Positions 35,154-47,575 of a stretch of DNA of 64,000 nt are shown one piece after another. The notes beneath the pieces are model-generated. The model ran no database searches. It saw only the letters and a program-made list of their open reading frames with translations, and was not told where the DNA came from. The DNA comes from Plantago elongata (taxonomy: Eukaryota; Streptophyta; Magnoliopsida; Lamiales; Plantaginaceae). A program made the position numbers and the translations under genes. Every line of letters starts with the position of its first letter. Positions within the stretch are counted from its first letter, which is position 1. The stretch covers positions 1 to 64,000 of the forward strand of contig JAYMSP010000194.1 of NCBI GenBank assembly GCA_036897095.1, given 5' to 3'.

Positions 35154-36823
35154 ACTGGTTATGACTTCTGATATATGATGATGTTCTATCATTTCAAGTT
35201 TTGTATGATCCAAAATCCTATCTTGCATATAATTTAACATTTAAAACTTGATTGTCCCTCTTTTCTTTGATCCATTTTTGGCCTAGTTTGATTTGACAAA
35301 CTCAAAAAGTTTCTGCAGTTTCTTGTTAGTTCAAAGTATCAGGAAAGATAATTTTCTACCCCCAACAAATGCTCAGAGTACCAAATTCTAACAACAGCAA
35401 AGTATGATGAGGCTTATTAAATGATAAAAAGTTGAGTTTAGGATAATATAAAATACAATATTTGGTTACTTGCTAGTAATTGCAACTTCAAGGCAAAGCT
35501 TTATTGTTGTTGACATATCATTATCAAGCTATAAACTTGAAATACTTACTCTTTTTTGATAAAAGGTAAAAAAGACTGGTAAAGAAAAGAAAAGTAGTCC
35601 ATCCATGCTTTTCAGGAAGGAAAAAGAAGTCAGAGGACTACAAGTACATAATGATAATAATCAAAATTTTCACAGCTTTGCATACTATCATCACTCTTTT
35701 TTCAGCTCAGTGGACTCATCTGTACTGTTTCTTTCTGCTTGCACTTTGCATATGAGTAAATGCTGGAGTAGTATTCATTTAATTTCTTGCATTTTCTGGA
35801 TTCAAATTTTCAAATCTGTACCAGTTTATACATGTATCTTCAGACACATTGTATTGTAGTCGTGAACGCTACGTTCCAATACGTGTGGTTGAGATTTTGC
35901 GATGAGTATTCGTTTATATCTGCGAATTCTTCTCTCTTCTAGTTAAATTTTACTTGAATGTTGAGACTATTGTGATCTCTCTAGCATGTGCAAGTTTGAT
36001 CCATGACAGAAGGTTTAAGGTATAAATTCTGTTACTCTAAAATTATCATACAGATATTCTTTTTCTTTCTTTCTGGTACATTTAGAAGAATGTAGGCTGG
36101 GTGTCTCTCATACAGTAGCCTAAGGAACAGTAAAATGTATATTTAAGAAACTTGTTCTTCTTTCTCAAAACAAAGCAACAAAAACTTTTCAGGGAATCTT
36201 TGCATTTTTTTATAAACAATAACAGAACCTTTATATGGCACTTGAACTAACATGGCTTTTAAGAAAGAAAAGGTTTACAGTTCCTTTTTAAAAAGATTGT
36301 GACAATCCAAACCCAAATTCACCAATCAATCTGTGATTCTACTCAACTAGATCACAATCAAATTTATGTTTTTCTACCAAAAAGAAAAGAAAAGGAATCT
36401 CCTTTTTTCCATTGTGTATGTATGTACAGAATTCTGTTCAGGAGAAAAGCAGCAAGATTCTGAAAATTGTGGTAGGAGAAATGAGAATTGTATTCCATTT
36501 GGTTCAAAAGTTATGATACATAGGAGCTTAATATACTCAGTAATACTTACTCCAATGGCACCCAAATCTCATTTCTGGGTTACTTCTCTTTATGTACATT
36601 CTACATTGGCTACTGATATGCCATTCTGTGGTGCCTCAACCAGATAGCACTTGCTTTCGGATGGAATGTCATAGCCCGATATGCCTATTTCCTCGATCCT
36701 AATATGACCTCTCGTAAAGTTACAATTTCCTTCTAAGGAAAAAAACAGAATCATATGATAGCAGAGGCGACCTTATCGTGGCAAGCAAGATCCATACGAG
36801 AAGTAAGGACATCTTGCACTGTT
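35154..36823. other. Intergenic between convergent MAKR and ankyrin-PGG genes
   Basis: Presumably 3' UTRs on both sides. Short frames (35605-35859, 36366-36647) lack any recognisable feature. No transposon ends seen. Confidence 0.5.
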
Positions 36824-38807
36824 TCATAGAGCATATAGGTGCCTGTATTCTTCCTCATTAATATCTGAATTTGACGGGGCGGATGGAGACCACGACTGTG
36901 ACCTACTATTTCTTGCTGACTTGCGAATGCTCCTCAAGTTGGAAGCCTCAATACGGTGCATTATCACCCAGTAACATAATGTTCCCAGTGTGGTCGCCAT
37001 AATGACAGTTCCTATAACGGTCACAAAAATCGCCAACCACCTCTCGTCCTTTCCCACGATTATGTAACACAGTGCAAGAAAGGCGATTGATATGAATGCA
37101 CAAGCCAACCACATTAGCTTGTTGATGACAGCCATAAGTTGCTTCTTTGCTTTTCGCTCCACAACTACTACAGACGTCTGAACAACTACAACGGCCAATG
37201 ATATGAACAGTGCAAGAGAGTCGAATATCAAGAAAATTGCGAATTCCATATCCGGGCCGATGTTTGCTTCTCCTTTAGAGTACCCAGGGGGGATATCGGC
37301 AGGATTGTCTACGTACTGACCCGGAAGGGTAAAAATGGCTGCAAACGCGACTGTGGCTATAAGGACTGCAACAACTGTCGTGGAGGTTATCGCATTGTTC
37401 AGTCCTTCAGATTGCATTTTGTTGAGTCTCTTTGCTATGCCTTTCATCCTTCTTCTTGTTTGGCGAGTGTGTTCGATCTGGTCATGAACCTCATGTTTAA
37501 TGTCGCTCACTGTTTGTTTCAGTTCTCTGGCTGCACTTGGGGGCTGTTTTGGGGTTATGGATTTCGCGCTTTTGATTCCATATTCTCGCAACATACTCCC
37601 AATCTCTGATTGCCCGGTTTTCTCAGCTGTGTCAAAGGCTGTCTCTCCTGCCTTGTTAATCGCTTCTTTGTTGATTCCAGTGTACTTTAGTAGCGTCTGA
37701 ACAATCTGCAGGATTCAGTTGCAATTGATTAGTGAAACTTACATAGAAATCGCTTTTTTTCGTATCCATTTAGCAATGCTTCTTTAGAGTCGGATGTCTT
37801 AAATCAGAACCAAGACGAGACTTGTTACTGAAATTATAGATAATGCAGGGGAATTATACCTGCAAGCGACCTTTCCTTGTGGCAATATGCAACGGAGTGT
37901 TGCCTTTACTGTCAACAATCGTCAATAAAGAAGGTGCTGATGTGATAAGTTCATCGACAACTTGAGTACTGTTTCCCTTGACAGCCATATGAAGAGCAGT
38001 CTGTCCTTTCTTATCTTTCCAAATCGCGATTCCTTGTTCTTTGCTTAAGATGGCCTTCACAACCTCAGAGTGACCATTTCTAGCCGAAGAATGCAATGCC
38101 GTTTTATTATTGTTTCTAGCAATAGCAGCCAGACTGCTATTCTTCTCCATCAGAAAATTAACCACCTCCAGATGACCTTGAGCTGCTGCAGCGTGCAGAG
38201 CGGTTGTGTTTGACTGGTCTACCGTTGCCAAGAGCTGTGGACTGGCCTCCATCAAGACCTTCAGTACTCCTGCAACCCAAAATCATTCTAATTATCAAAA
38301 GTGTTTCACTCATGTGACTCCAACATACAACGTTTGATCACAATCAGCTCAAATCTACTCAACTATTTTCGATTCTTTTGCAAGTAAGAGACATAATCTG
38401 GACTAAGAATGCAAAGAAACAAGCATGAAAGATGAACGAAAACAACAAAAAAAAAAGAAGAGAAAGTTACCTAATTCTCCAAGCTTGGCAGCAATATGAA
38501 AAGCATCAGAACCATTCTTAGCTTTGATAGCAGCAGATGAAGCATCATAATGTTTGATCATCTCCTCCACAAGATCAACATGACCACTCTCAGCAGCAAC
38601 ATAAAGCGGCGTTTCGCCTGATTGGTTCTGCTTACTTAGCAACTCCTTCAACCCTTCACCCTGATCACTTGTACTCAGAATCTCCACAACCAATTCCAAA
38701 TTCCCAGCTCTCGCAGCCGAATGCAACCGAGAATCGTCTCTTTTCCCTGTCAACTGTTTCTTTATCTGCTTCTTAGGCAAACTAGCTGTCTCTTGACCCT
38801 CTTCCAT
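36824..38807 (-). CDS. Ankyrin repeat protein with PGG membrane domain, ITN1-related, copy 1
   Basis: Three coding exons, 38807-38471, 38269-37860 and 37705-36824, joining in frame to 542 residues (MEEGQETASLPKK... to ...YRHLYAL). About seven ankyrin repeats fill residues 30-290 (for example DDSRLHSAARAGNLELV, TALHMAVKGNSTQVVDEL, GNTPLHIATRKGRLQ). A basic linker follows, then the PGG domain (LNNAITSTTVVAVLIATV, AAIFTLPGQYV) with four membrane helices. Arabidopsis ITN1 and relatives are plasma-membrane proteins linked to salt and ABA/ROS responses. A probable 5' UTR intron spans 39235-38823. The upstream exon has a (TTC)n run on the minus strand (39273-39305). It is a tandem neighbour of the ITN1-like gene at 40636-42971, with exon 2 exactly the same length (410 nt). 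Confidence 0.9.
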
Positions 38808-38822
38808 GATTCTCAACAATAA

Positions 38823-39235
38823 CTGAAAACAAAACAACCCTTTTTCTATCAGATCCTTATATACTTCCACAAACTAACATCAAAGCTATCATCTTTAACA
38901 CAAAGAAGGTGTATAACACAAAACCCAGATCAAACTTCACGTGAAACACTAAAAGGTTTTAATCTTTAAAGGAATTAAGGTGCACAACCTCACGTGAAGA
39001 AGAAGAATATATATCAGACTCAGTAACAAAAACTTTATCTTTGACAAATTCTGTTCATACTTGTTATGGGAATTACTTGTACATACACTTTGATCACCTA
39101 ATAAACGCGGCTAGAAAGGATACATGCTTTAGAGTATAAGTCAACAATCAGCAATCATTTTACCAAAGAAGCAAATTTAGCAAGAAAACATGATTCTAGA
39201 AACAAGATATAGTAAGCTAAAGAAAAAGGTCTTAC
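38823..39235 (-). other. Probable 5' UTR intron of ankyrin-PGG copy 1
   Basis: Minus-strand donor TCTAG|GTAAGACC at 39235 and acceptor TTTTCAG at 38823, 15 bases before the ATG at 38807. Inferred from consensus. Confidence 0.45.
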
Positions 39236-39305
39236 CTAGACTATAGCTGCCAATCTGTTTGGGAAGAAACAATGAAGAAGAAGAAGAAGAAGAAGAAGAA
39301 GAAGA

Positions 39306-40635
39306 ACCAAATCATTCACTCAAGATAATATATGTGGTCACTATTTATCTTAATAACAGAGTTAGAGAAGAAACAGTATCCCATAATTTTAGTGGGGACA
39401 ATATGAACACATGGGTTGATACTCCATTTGTTCATTTTTCATCAAAGAAAAAGAAATACCCTTTGTCTTGTTATAATCTAATCAACCAATTATTCAATTT
39501 GTTATACATCAAGTGTCATGTGACTGGTTTAGCACGTCACTTGGTATCAAATTTACCTTTTAAATGATCATGGAGGATAAAAGGTTCTTTTTTCAATATT
39601 TTTCATACTGATTGATGATAAGCTGTGAAATTGTTTCCATGCAATCAGACTTTTGTGCTTGAAAAAGGCTAGATAGTGGTAAAAAACTGTTCAATTTATA
39701 CAAAAGGAAAGAGTAGTGGATGACAATAGAACCATGGGTGTAAAAGAGATTGTTGTAAAACAAGTGAATGATTGATAGTAGGATTATGTGATAGGATTAG
39801 TGAAAAAATGAGGGGGAAAAAGGTAAGGCGTTGACACCAAAAGTTTATAAGTCAAGGTCAAGCTCGACTGCTGATAGAAAGTGGGACCCAAGAATAATCA
39901 ATTAGATTGGTCTTGTTAGGAGTAGGGACAGTTGATGCACAAACTTTGTTGCCTAGTTAAACATGACAGACATGTTGAGTCATGGACTCAGACAACACAT
40001 TACCTTGTCCAATTTTGCGTTAAACCTCCTCTGATATTTGTGGTTGATACGGAGTCACAAGTTGCTACTATGCTAGCCTGCCAATATATCAGTTTCACCC
40101 CAATTACTCGACTTTATCTACTAGTTTTTGTTAAACATATTCGGAAGGGTTTTTACAATCAATAATCTTTGACAACTCAGGTACGATAAGTTTGATAAGT
40201 GTGACTAGCAGCATATATGGGATTTAAACGCCCCATCTCGATCATAGCAGTTAAATCGCAGCTTAAAACTGACATTCTTGGCCTGTTGGCCGTATGACCA
40301 ACACAAACCAAGCAACAGAATGCGATCCATACTTAAAATGGAGACTTTTGTATCTCCACAGGGGGAAATATACATGTATCAAGAACAATCTTTACAATAT
40401 TCTTAATCCTATCAATATATGAACAATGATCAGTTTCCTGCCACATTCTCATCCTCAATATACCAAGATTAGTCAGCAATGTTAATACTTATCAGTAGTA
40501 TTAGTATCCGTATGAACTGCTTAATTCTCAGCCCTGAAGCCAAAATATTATTTTCATTTTCAGGACTACCAAGGTAGCATGAAATAGAAAGTTTCATGTT
40601 GAGAAAAATGTCCAATCCAAAGCCTGTTGCTTCTA
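39306..40635. other. Spacer between the two ankyrin-PGG genes
   Basis: Promoter side of copy 1 and 3' side of the ITN1-like gene. No gene or transposon recognised; short frames such as 39932-40165 look incidental. Confidence 0.5.
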
Positions 40636-42971
40636 TCAGAGAGCATAAATAGGGTTCACTTCCGATTCTGAATCATCAGAGCGGTGCCATGAATGCGTAC
40701 TACTCCTTACAGACCTCTCTTTCTTCCTGAGTCTCCGGAACTTTCTCGTTTTCAGTACATAATACGTCATACCGCCAAGAACACCAAACATTATAACTGT
40801 CCCAATAACAGTAACGAGCACCGCAGCCCATTTGTTATGACGTCCAACAACTATGTAAGACGATGAAATGAAAGCCACTGAAGTGCAAACAGAAGCCAAC
40901 CACATCAACTTATTAATCACTTCCACAACACGTCTTTCAGATTTTACTTCACCCCTGACCACCGTGATTTGCACGACCACAACAGCTAAAGACGTGAAAA
41001 GGGCAATGGCATTAGCAAAGAAGAAAACCTTGAAAGACGGGCTGCTTACCATAAGAGCAGTTCCTGTATCGTCATCACCCCCAGGAACAGTGAATATGGC
41101 AGCAAAAGCAACGGTTGCAAAAAGGACAGCCACCACCGTAACAGAATTAGTGGCGTTATTTATGCCTTCTCTATGGAGCTTTCGGAGCTCTTTCCCTATA
41201 GCATTTACATTTCTATTTGTTGCACGAGCTTGTTCAAGCTGAGTGTGTACGTCTTTCTTGATTTCTGAGACTGTTTGCCGAAGTTCATCACGAGGTTGGT
41301 TCAGGTCATTGGCCCTCACCGCACCAAAACGCATGAGACACTCTTTAATTTCAACTATTTCTTCAGATAAAGGGAGTCCTTCAGCTATGTCAAGAGCAGT
41401 TTTGTGGTCTCTTGATAGTGCATTGACATTAGTGTCACGAAGCATTAGGAGCTCATTCACAATCTATCAGTACACCAATAACTACAGTAAATTTCAAATG
41501 CAAGTTAATGAATTGAACTGAATCGTTGAAATAGTAGAAAGAGAGGCATTTACATCAACTCTCTTTTTCCTGGTTGCGATATGCAAAGCCGTATTCCCAA
41601 ATTTGTCTGGTAACATGACAATGGAAGCATCTGCCTGCAAAAGCAATCTCACAACCATAGAGCTAATCCCTTTAACAGCCATGTGCAATGCAGTTTGTCC
41701 TTTCTTATCAGTTCTTCTAGCCAGCTGAGGATCCCTCCCAAGCAATGCTCTAACTATTTCTACATGGCCTTGGCGAGCAGCAAAATGCAGGGCATTTTTC
41801 CCATTGGATCTAGATATCTCTATCGAGGTAGGATCATGCGCAAGCAACAGATTCACAACCGAAATATACCCTTTTGTTGCTGCTGATATGAGTGGAGTCG
41901 CATTCGATTGAGCAACTGTTTTGCTAAGCTCTGGATCATGTTCTAGTAGTAGCTGGACAATATCTGCACAAAAATACATGATCCTCACAGTTCAGAACCA
42001 GAGTAGGTCACCAGGTGTCAAGCATTGCAAGAAAAAAAATAATAGATGATCAATTCTGCTATACAACATGCCATTCTATAACTCATGATAATGTTAACAT
42101 AACAGCAGAATTTCGTTCAATCACCAAAATGTCCATGACTGTCAGCAGCAAATATGCCAAGCATTGCAAAAAAGAAACAACAGACGATCAATTCAGCCAT
42201 ACTACACGCCATTCTACAACTCAAATAACGGAAAGAAATAGATGATTCAAACACAAGAGCAAAATTTGATCGAATTACCAAAATGTCCATGACTGGCAGC
42301 AGCATGAAAAGGATCAAAACCAGACCTAGTCTTCAACCTAATCCCCTCAATGGTAGTAAAAGGCAACAATTCATTAACCACACCAATAAACCCCTTCGCC
42401 GCAGCCGTAAATAGAGCCGTCTCACCCAGCTCATTAACCTCATTCACCATAGCAGTCCTAATCTCAATCACCTCAGCATCAAACTCCGCACCGCTCGACG
42501 TCTTAAGCATCTGCTCATTAATTGTCCCCAAAATCTGCCTCACAGCAGCCGCGTCACCCCTCTGAGCCGCCAGATGCAGCTCCGTGTCGTTGTGGCGGCC
42601 GGTGACTTGCTTGACGTACTTTTTCTTAAATGACTGGTCCATTCGCTTACCCGAGGCAGACATAACTAGGGATTTTGATGAATTGGAGACCACCAATGCT
42701 TTGCCGGAATTAGAATTGGCGAGAGATCGGGATGAGGTGGAGACTAGCAGCGCCTTGGCGGAATTGCACGGGGCTAATGATTTGCCGGAATTGGAGACTA
42801 CTACCGCCGGTGCATGTGGCGATGGTGTCGGCGATTGGGGATCCCCCATTTCGAGGTCCCTAGAGGTAACGCCTATGCAACGAAATTATAATTGTCGCGA
42901 TTAATGTTAGTGAAATTGAGATGAAAATGTAGAAATTGTGATATGAATTAGATAACAGTACCTCCATCCAT
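40636..42971 (-). CDS. ITN1: ITN1-like ankyrin repeat protein with PGG membrane domain, copy 2
   Basis: Core exons: a first exon ending 42279, then 41963-41554 and 41463-40636. From the Met at 42849 this gives 602 residues. A longer model starts at 42971 with a 10-nt coding exon (42971-42962), an intron at 42961-42873 and continuation from 42872. It adds MDGGVTSRDLE in frame (613 residues), and the DLExG motif is usual near the start of ITN1 relatives. An N-terminal stretch has SNSGKSL/SNSGKAL repeats (about residues 18-65), then KKKYVKQVTGRHNDTELHLA. Ankyrin repeats follow (TALHMAVKGISSMVVRLLL, FGNTALHIATRKKRVD), then DHKTALDIAEGLPLSEE and the PGG domain (HREGINNATNSVTVVAVLF, AAIFTVPGGDDD) with four helices. 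ITN1 is a plasma-membrane protein of Arabidopsis salt/ABA response. Intron 41964-42278 contains a duplicated splice donor. Confidence 0.92.
42020..42310 (-). repeat. Tandem duplication covering an exon end and its splice donor
   Basis: The sequence around the donor of the ITN1-like first large exon (CCAAAATGTCCATGACTGGC on plus, from 42278) recurs inside the intron at 42123 with one base changed, followed in both copies by CAGCAGCA. A second shared block (AGCATTGCAA...GATCAATTC...GCCATTCTA) occurs at 42021 and 42160. The unit is about 140-155 bp with small indels. Confidence 0.75.
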
Positions 42972-43578
42972 GGTCGGAGAGGAGTGGCGGAGGTCAGGCG
43001 GAGTAAGGTGGAGATGACATTGCCACGCCGCCGGGGCAACCGCGTTTCCTTTTCTGTTTTATTAACGACATTTTCGATTACAAAGGTCGTTAATGCTCGT
43101 TTACTAATTTCTATATGACGGGAAAATTGAAAGATAATCTTATCTATAAATATACTCTAATTATAGTAGTATTCTAGATATTTATTATTACTATAAACTA
43201 CTAAAGAAAGTATTGTCAAAGTGTCGTACCATTTTGGTATGCATCTTTCACAACTATTTTCTAAAAATAGACTCTCAAAAAGATATCTCCTAAAAATAGA
43301 ATTATTTTGTATTTGTTTGAGGGTTGAATGTGAGGAATGTCATGTCCCAAGGTGATTGTAGAAATACATTCACATAGTTTCCCTTATATGTTCTTGTCAT
43401 ACCATTTGATTTTGTTTTGATAGATGTTTGGGAAGTACTATAGAATATAAAATTGGTAATTTATAATTATAAATGAATAAGAATATGAAAAAATAAAATG
43501 AACTATTATAAATACTTAAAGTCATAATTAGAAAATATCCGAATTAAAGAAAGAAAAAAATCTAAAAGAAAGAAGCTA

Positions 43579-43626
<48 letters not shown>

Positions 43627-45013
43627 GTACATAGGCATGCTAGATAATCTCATCACACATAAAGTCCATAAGTATTTATTTAAATAATTATAACTGTGTG
43701 AAAATATATTTCAACCATTACATGCATGTCTTCGTGGTGATGCGGACGGTGGTTTTGGTGATGTGACATACCACTAGTTGATTTTGAACTATTTAATTTT
43801 GTTGATTTTTCTTAAATTGGTTTTATATACATTTTTGTTTTAGTGATGTTAACATACCCACTAGTCTAAAATTTGCATCTTAATCATAAACTATCATTAT
43901 TTACAAAATGACCCGGACCAATTTTTACATAAACCCACTAACATTTTCTATTACAAACTTAACCCCCGAAAATCCTAATTTCTAAACATTAATCTGAAAA
44001 TGAATCTCCATTTGAAATCCATTTTCAAGCTTTAACGATCTGCTTTAGAGTTCCATTATGTAGTATCAATCAAAGTTTAATTATTATTCGAGATATAATC
44101 CAAATTGAGTTCAAATTGTATTTTTTATACACTAAAACATAATTTGAATTGTATATCAAACATACTTATAAAGTTGTGAAATTACAACTCATAGGCCATC
44201 AGAGTTGTTTAATCATTTTCCGACACTAGAGTTAGTTTGTTATGATTACGATATATATTATTAAGAAAAATATTGATGAAATTTATCTTGATTAAACTAT
44301 GATTGAATAGTTTTTTTTATGTATTGATATTTTATTGTTTATACAGTAACAATATACATATCTTCATTAATACTATAATTGATTATAATTGTATTAAATA
44401 AAGTGTATTTTAATTGATAAGACACTTCCCCTTCAATTTATGGGTCGGTGTTGAAAAAAAATTATGTTAAATACACAAGATGAGCATCCGACAGAGACTT
44501 ATCCAATGTAATCTAAATTTTGAATTCTCAATCAACCCTAATGTAGGGAACTAGGGAGTACCAGCTATAGGTGAATCAGATTATGGGAGCCACAAGGTTA
44601 ATTGAGTTAGTGGACTACATTATCTTTGATCTAGAACCATAGCAACCGTGGATTTTGAATGTAAAAAAAAGTGTCGGCAGGTTTTTCCGTTTTTGCATGT
44701 TTCGGATCTGTACGTGGCAAGAAATTAAGATCGACAATATATCCTGGATGATCGATCAGTTCATCTGAAGAAACGACAATCAATACAACAACAAGAAGAT
44801 GTATCAATTAATCGAATTGAATTAAAGTTGAAAGCAGGGAGTTTCATTTGATTTGAATTGAATAGAGAAGCATTAATTAATTAAATAAATAATGGGAAAC
44901 GAGCAAGGGCGTTACTAAATCCAGGACAAGATATAAACAACAGGATCAATCCTGGTCGGTATAAATATCATCATCCTCCTGCACCTTCGGACAATACCTC
45001 TTGTTCCTCAACC
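42972..45013. other. Intergenic between divergent ITN1-like and pectate lyase genes
   Basis: About 2 kb holding both promoters. An (ATT)n microsatellite occupies about 43581-43625. No gene recognised; the sequence is AT-rich with no clear transposon ends. Confidence 0.5.
44959..44966 (+). promoter_or_regulatory. Candidate TATA box of the pectate lyase gene
   Basis: GGTATAAATATC lies about 50 bp upstream of the start codon at 45014, a plausible core promoter giving a short leader. Confidence 0.4.
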
Positions 45014-47575
45014 ATGGGGTTCTCTTTGCCGTACCCTCATGTGGATGCATGCTTGCGGTCTTTGGCCGGTCAGGCGGAGGGATTCGGCCATTCCTCTATC
45101 GGTGGCCTGCACGGTGCCGTCTACTGTGTCACCACCCTTGCTGGTAACGCACATTTTCCCAACTTTTTGTTTTCATATTGATGGTTCTTGTTTAGCTAGT
45201 GACTTGATGCATTACTGTTTGTTTAGATTTTTAATTAGTACTTCATGATTTTATAAGTATGTTCTGCCAATATTATTTCTGTTTCCTGTTGCACTCCAAT
45301 TCTGTCTATAACTCTATATAAATTCCGGTATATATTAATTAGTCATAAAAAATGGGCTTATTTAACTAGTTTCCAACTTAGTAGTAGCAGATAAATTTAT
45401 TGTTCCATTGAAAGAAACAGCCTGCTATGCAGTCATGTAAGAGCAACAACTTACCTTGCTGCTGCTCTGCTCCGCTGCTAATATAATAATCAACAAACCG
45501 TTCTAGGCTTGTTAATCCTCTTTTCTCGACTCTTGCGTGCTTAAAACAAATTTGGCAACCTAAGAATAATATATTCACATGCTTCTCCCATCCTTTGTAG
45601 CAGAGTGTTTGAGGATTAATGATTCCCTGCATCAGTAGTGAATCAATCCCAAGACAGACATGGGAATCAAAGCTCACATATACACCTCAGTATCTATATG
45701 TTTTGATGCATAAAGATGCTGTATGTACCATGTAAACGACATGTTGATGACATCAGAGAGTGACACACACTCTAGCTCCATTTCCTGACTTATTACATAC
45801 TCTTAGTGGACAGAAAAGCCATAACAACATTTTCATGAGATGAGGGTGCAGCGGCTTCGTAGTAAATACAAACGTGCATATAATGGGACTTCTAAATTCC
45901 TTTGAACATACCACATTATCTGTTGTCGCTTCTATAGTGCAAGCTAATTAACTAAAGTTCATAGATATAACATTTTCGGTCTTTTAGAGGTAGTAATCAT
46001 ATGATTCGGTGTTACTTTCACTGTCACTTGATTTCTTCCACAGAGAGTTGAGCTTTTGCCCATTTTAAAAAAGAAATGCTGGTATAACAATTAGAAGGTT
46101 CTTACATATACTTTCTTAAGCATTACTTGTTGTTCTTGTATTCTGTTCAATTTAATGTAACAGTTTGCTGTTGTGATGATTGTATGTTCTATATATCTTT
46201 CGCACACACCTGATTCATGTATGATGCTTTACTGGCCAAAAAAAGACTAATTCAGGTATTGACAGATAAAAGGTTTTATAATGTCTATGAATGTCATGAA
46301 TTCAAACTTTAGCTACTACCATCCAAGTTTTGTGCACCTTCATAGTTCGGTTTCAATTTATTGATGAACCTCTCAATGTCTGCCAGATGATGGGCCAGGT
46401 TCACTACGTGAAGGATGTCGGCAAAAAGAACCATTATGGATCATATTTGAAGTATCAGGCACCATTGAGCTCTCATCTACTTTGAATGTATCCTCTCACA
46501 AGACCATTGATGGTCGCGGTCAAAAGATCAAATTCACTGGGAAAGGTCTGAGGTTGAATGAGTGTGAACATGTGATCATCTGTAATCTTATATTTGATGG
46601 TGGTAGAGGTCATGATGTTGATGCAATTCAGATAAAACCAAATTCAAAGCACATTTGGATTGATCGTTGCAGTCTCAGTGATTATGATGATGGGCTAATA
46701 GATACTTCACGAGAGAGCACAGATATCACAGTTTCTCGGTTAGTCTCAACTCAACTGTTGATGTCAAATTTGGTCGCTTCTTCATCTTCCTTTGTGTACT
46801 TGACATAGTTGTTTGCTTTATTCAGGTGTCACTTTTCAAAGCATAACAAAACCATGCTCATTGGTGCGGATCCTAGCCACATAAGCGATAGATGCATGCG
46901 TGTTACAATTCATCATTGTTTCTTTGATGGTACTCGACAGCGTCATCCACGTGTTAGATTCGCAAAAGTACACTTGTACAATAATTACACTAGAAATTGG
47001 GCAATTTATGCTGTTTGTGCCAGTGTGGAGTCACAGGTATGTTTGTTCTGGATATATTCCACCTTCTTGAATACCTCTCAGTACAAAATATCATTCGTCT
47101 TGATTACTTTACTCATGGAGTCGATATCATTCTTTTCATGTACATAGGTGTATTCACAGTGCAATATATATGATGCTGGAAATAAGAAGGTGGCATTCAA
47201 ATACTACTCAGAAAAGGTACAAATTTCGTATCTTTACTACATTTCTTGAATATTGCATCATCATTTGCACTTTGCTTCTACTGATTTACGCTACGCAATT
47301 AACATGTTAACGAGTACATATCTTTGCCATGTGATGTGTAGGCAGCAGACAAAACTGAGGAATCTACCGGCTGTGTTAATTCTCAAGGCGATTTGTTTGT
47401 TACCGGGACTAACTCAGGCTTAATGCCTCTCCCGAGTGAGGACTGTGTGTTCCACCCAAGTGAATACTATGAGAAATGGACAGTGGAAGCACCAGGTGAT
47501 GATCTCAAACATTTCCATAAACACTGCACTGGATGGCAGGATATCCCTCTACCGGCTGATCTACCAATCTGTTAG
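45014..47575 (+). CDS. Pectate lyase (PL1 family) without signal peptide
   Basis: Five coding exons (45014-45143, 46387-46738, 46826-47036, 47148-47216, 47342-47575) join in frame to 331 residues. Conserved parts: GGLHGAVYCVTTL, DDGPGSLREGCR, the calcium-site region WIDRCSLSDYDDGLID, then KTMLIGADPSH, and the active-site segment IHHCFFDGTRQRHPRVRF (about residues 189-206, catalytic arginine near 203) followed by VHLYNNYTRNW. The enzyme cleaves de-esterified pectin by beta-elimination. The N-terminus (MGFSLPYPHVDACLRSLAGQ) is not a secretion signal, a feature of a small plant subgroup resembling Arabidopsis At3g55140, so its location is uncertain. Intron 1 is long (45144-46386). No frame damage seen. 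Confidence 0.92.

Noticed and set aside
45378-45677. 99-codon minus-strand frame
   Set aside because: It lies wholly inside intron 1 of the pectate lyase gene and shows no conserved feature.
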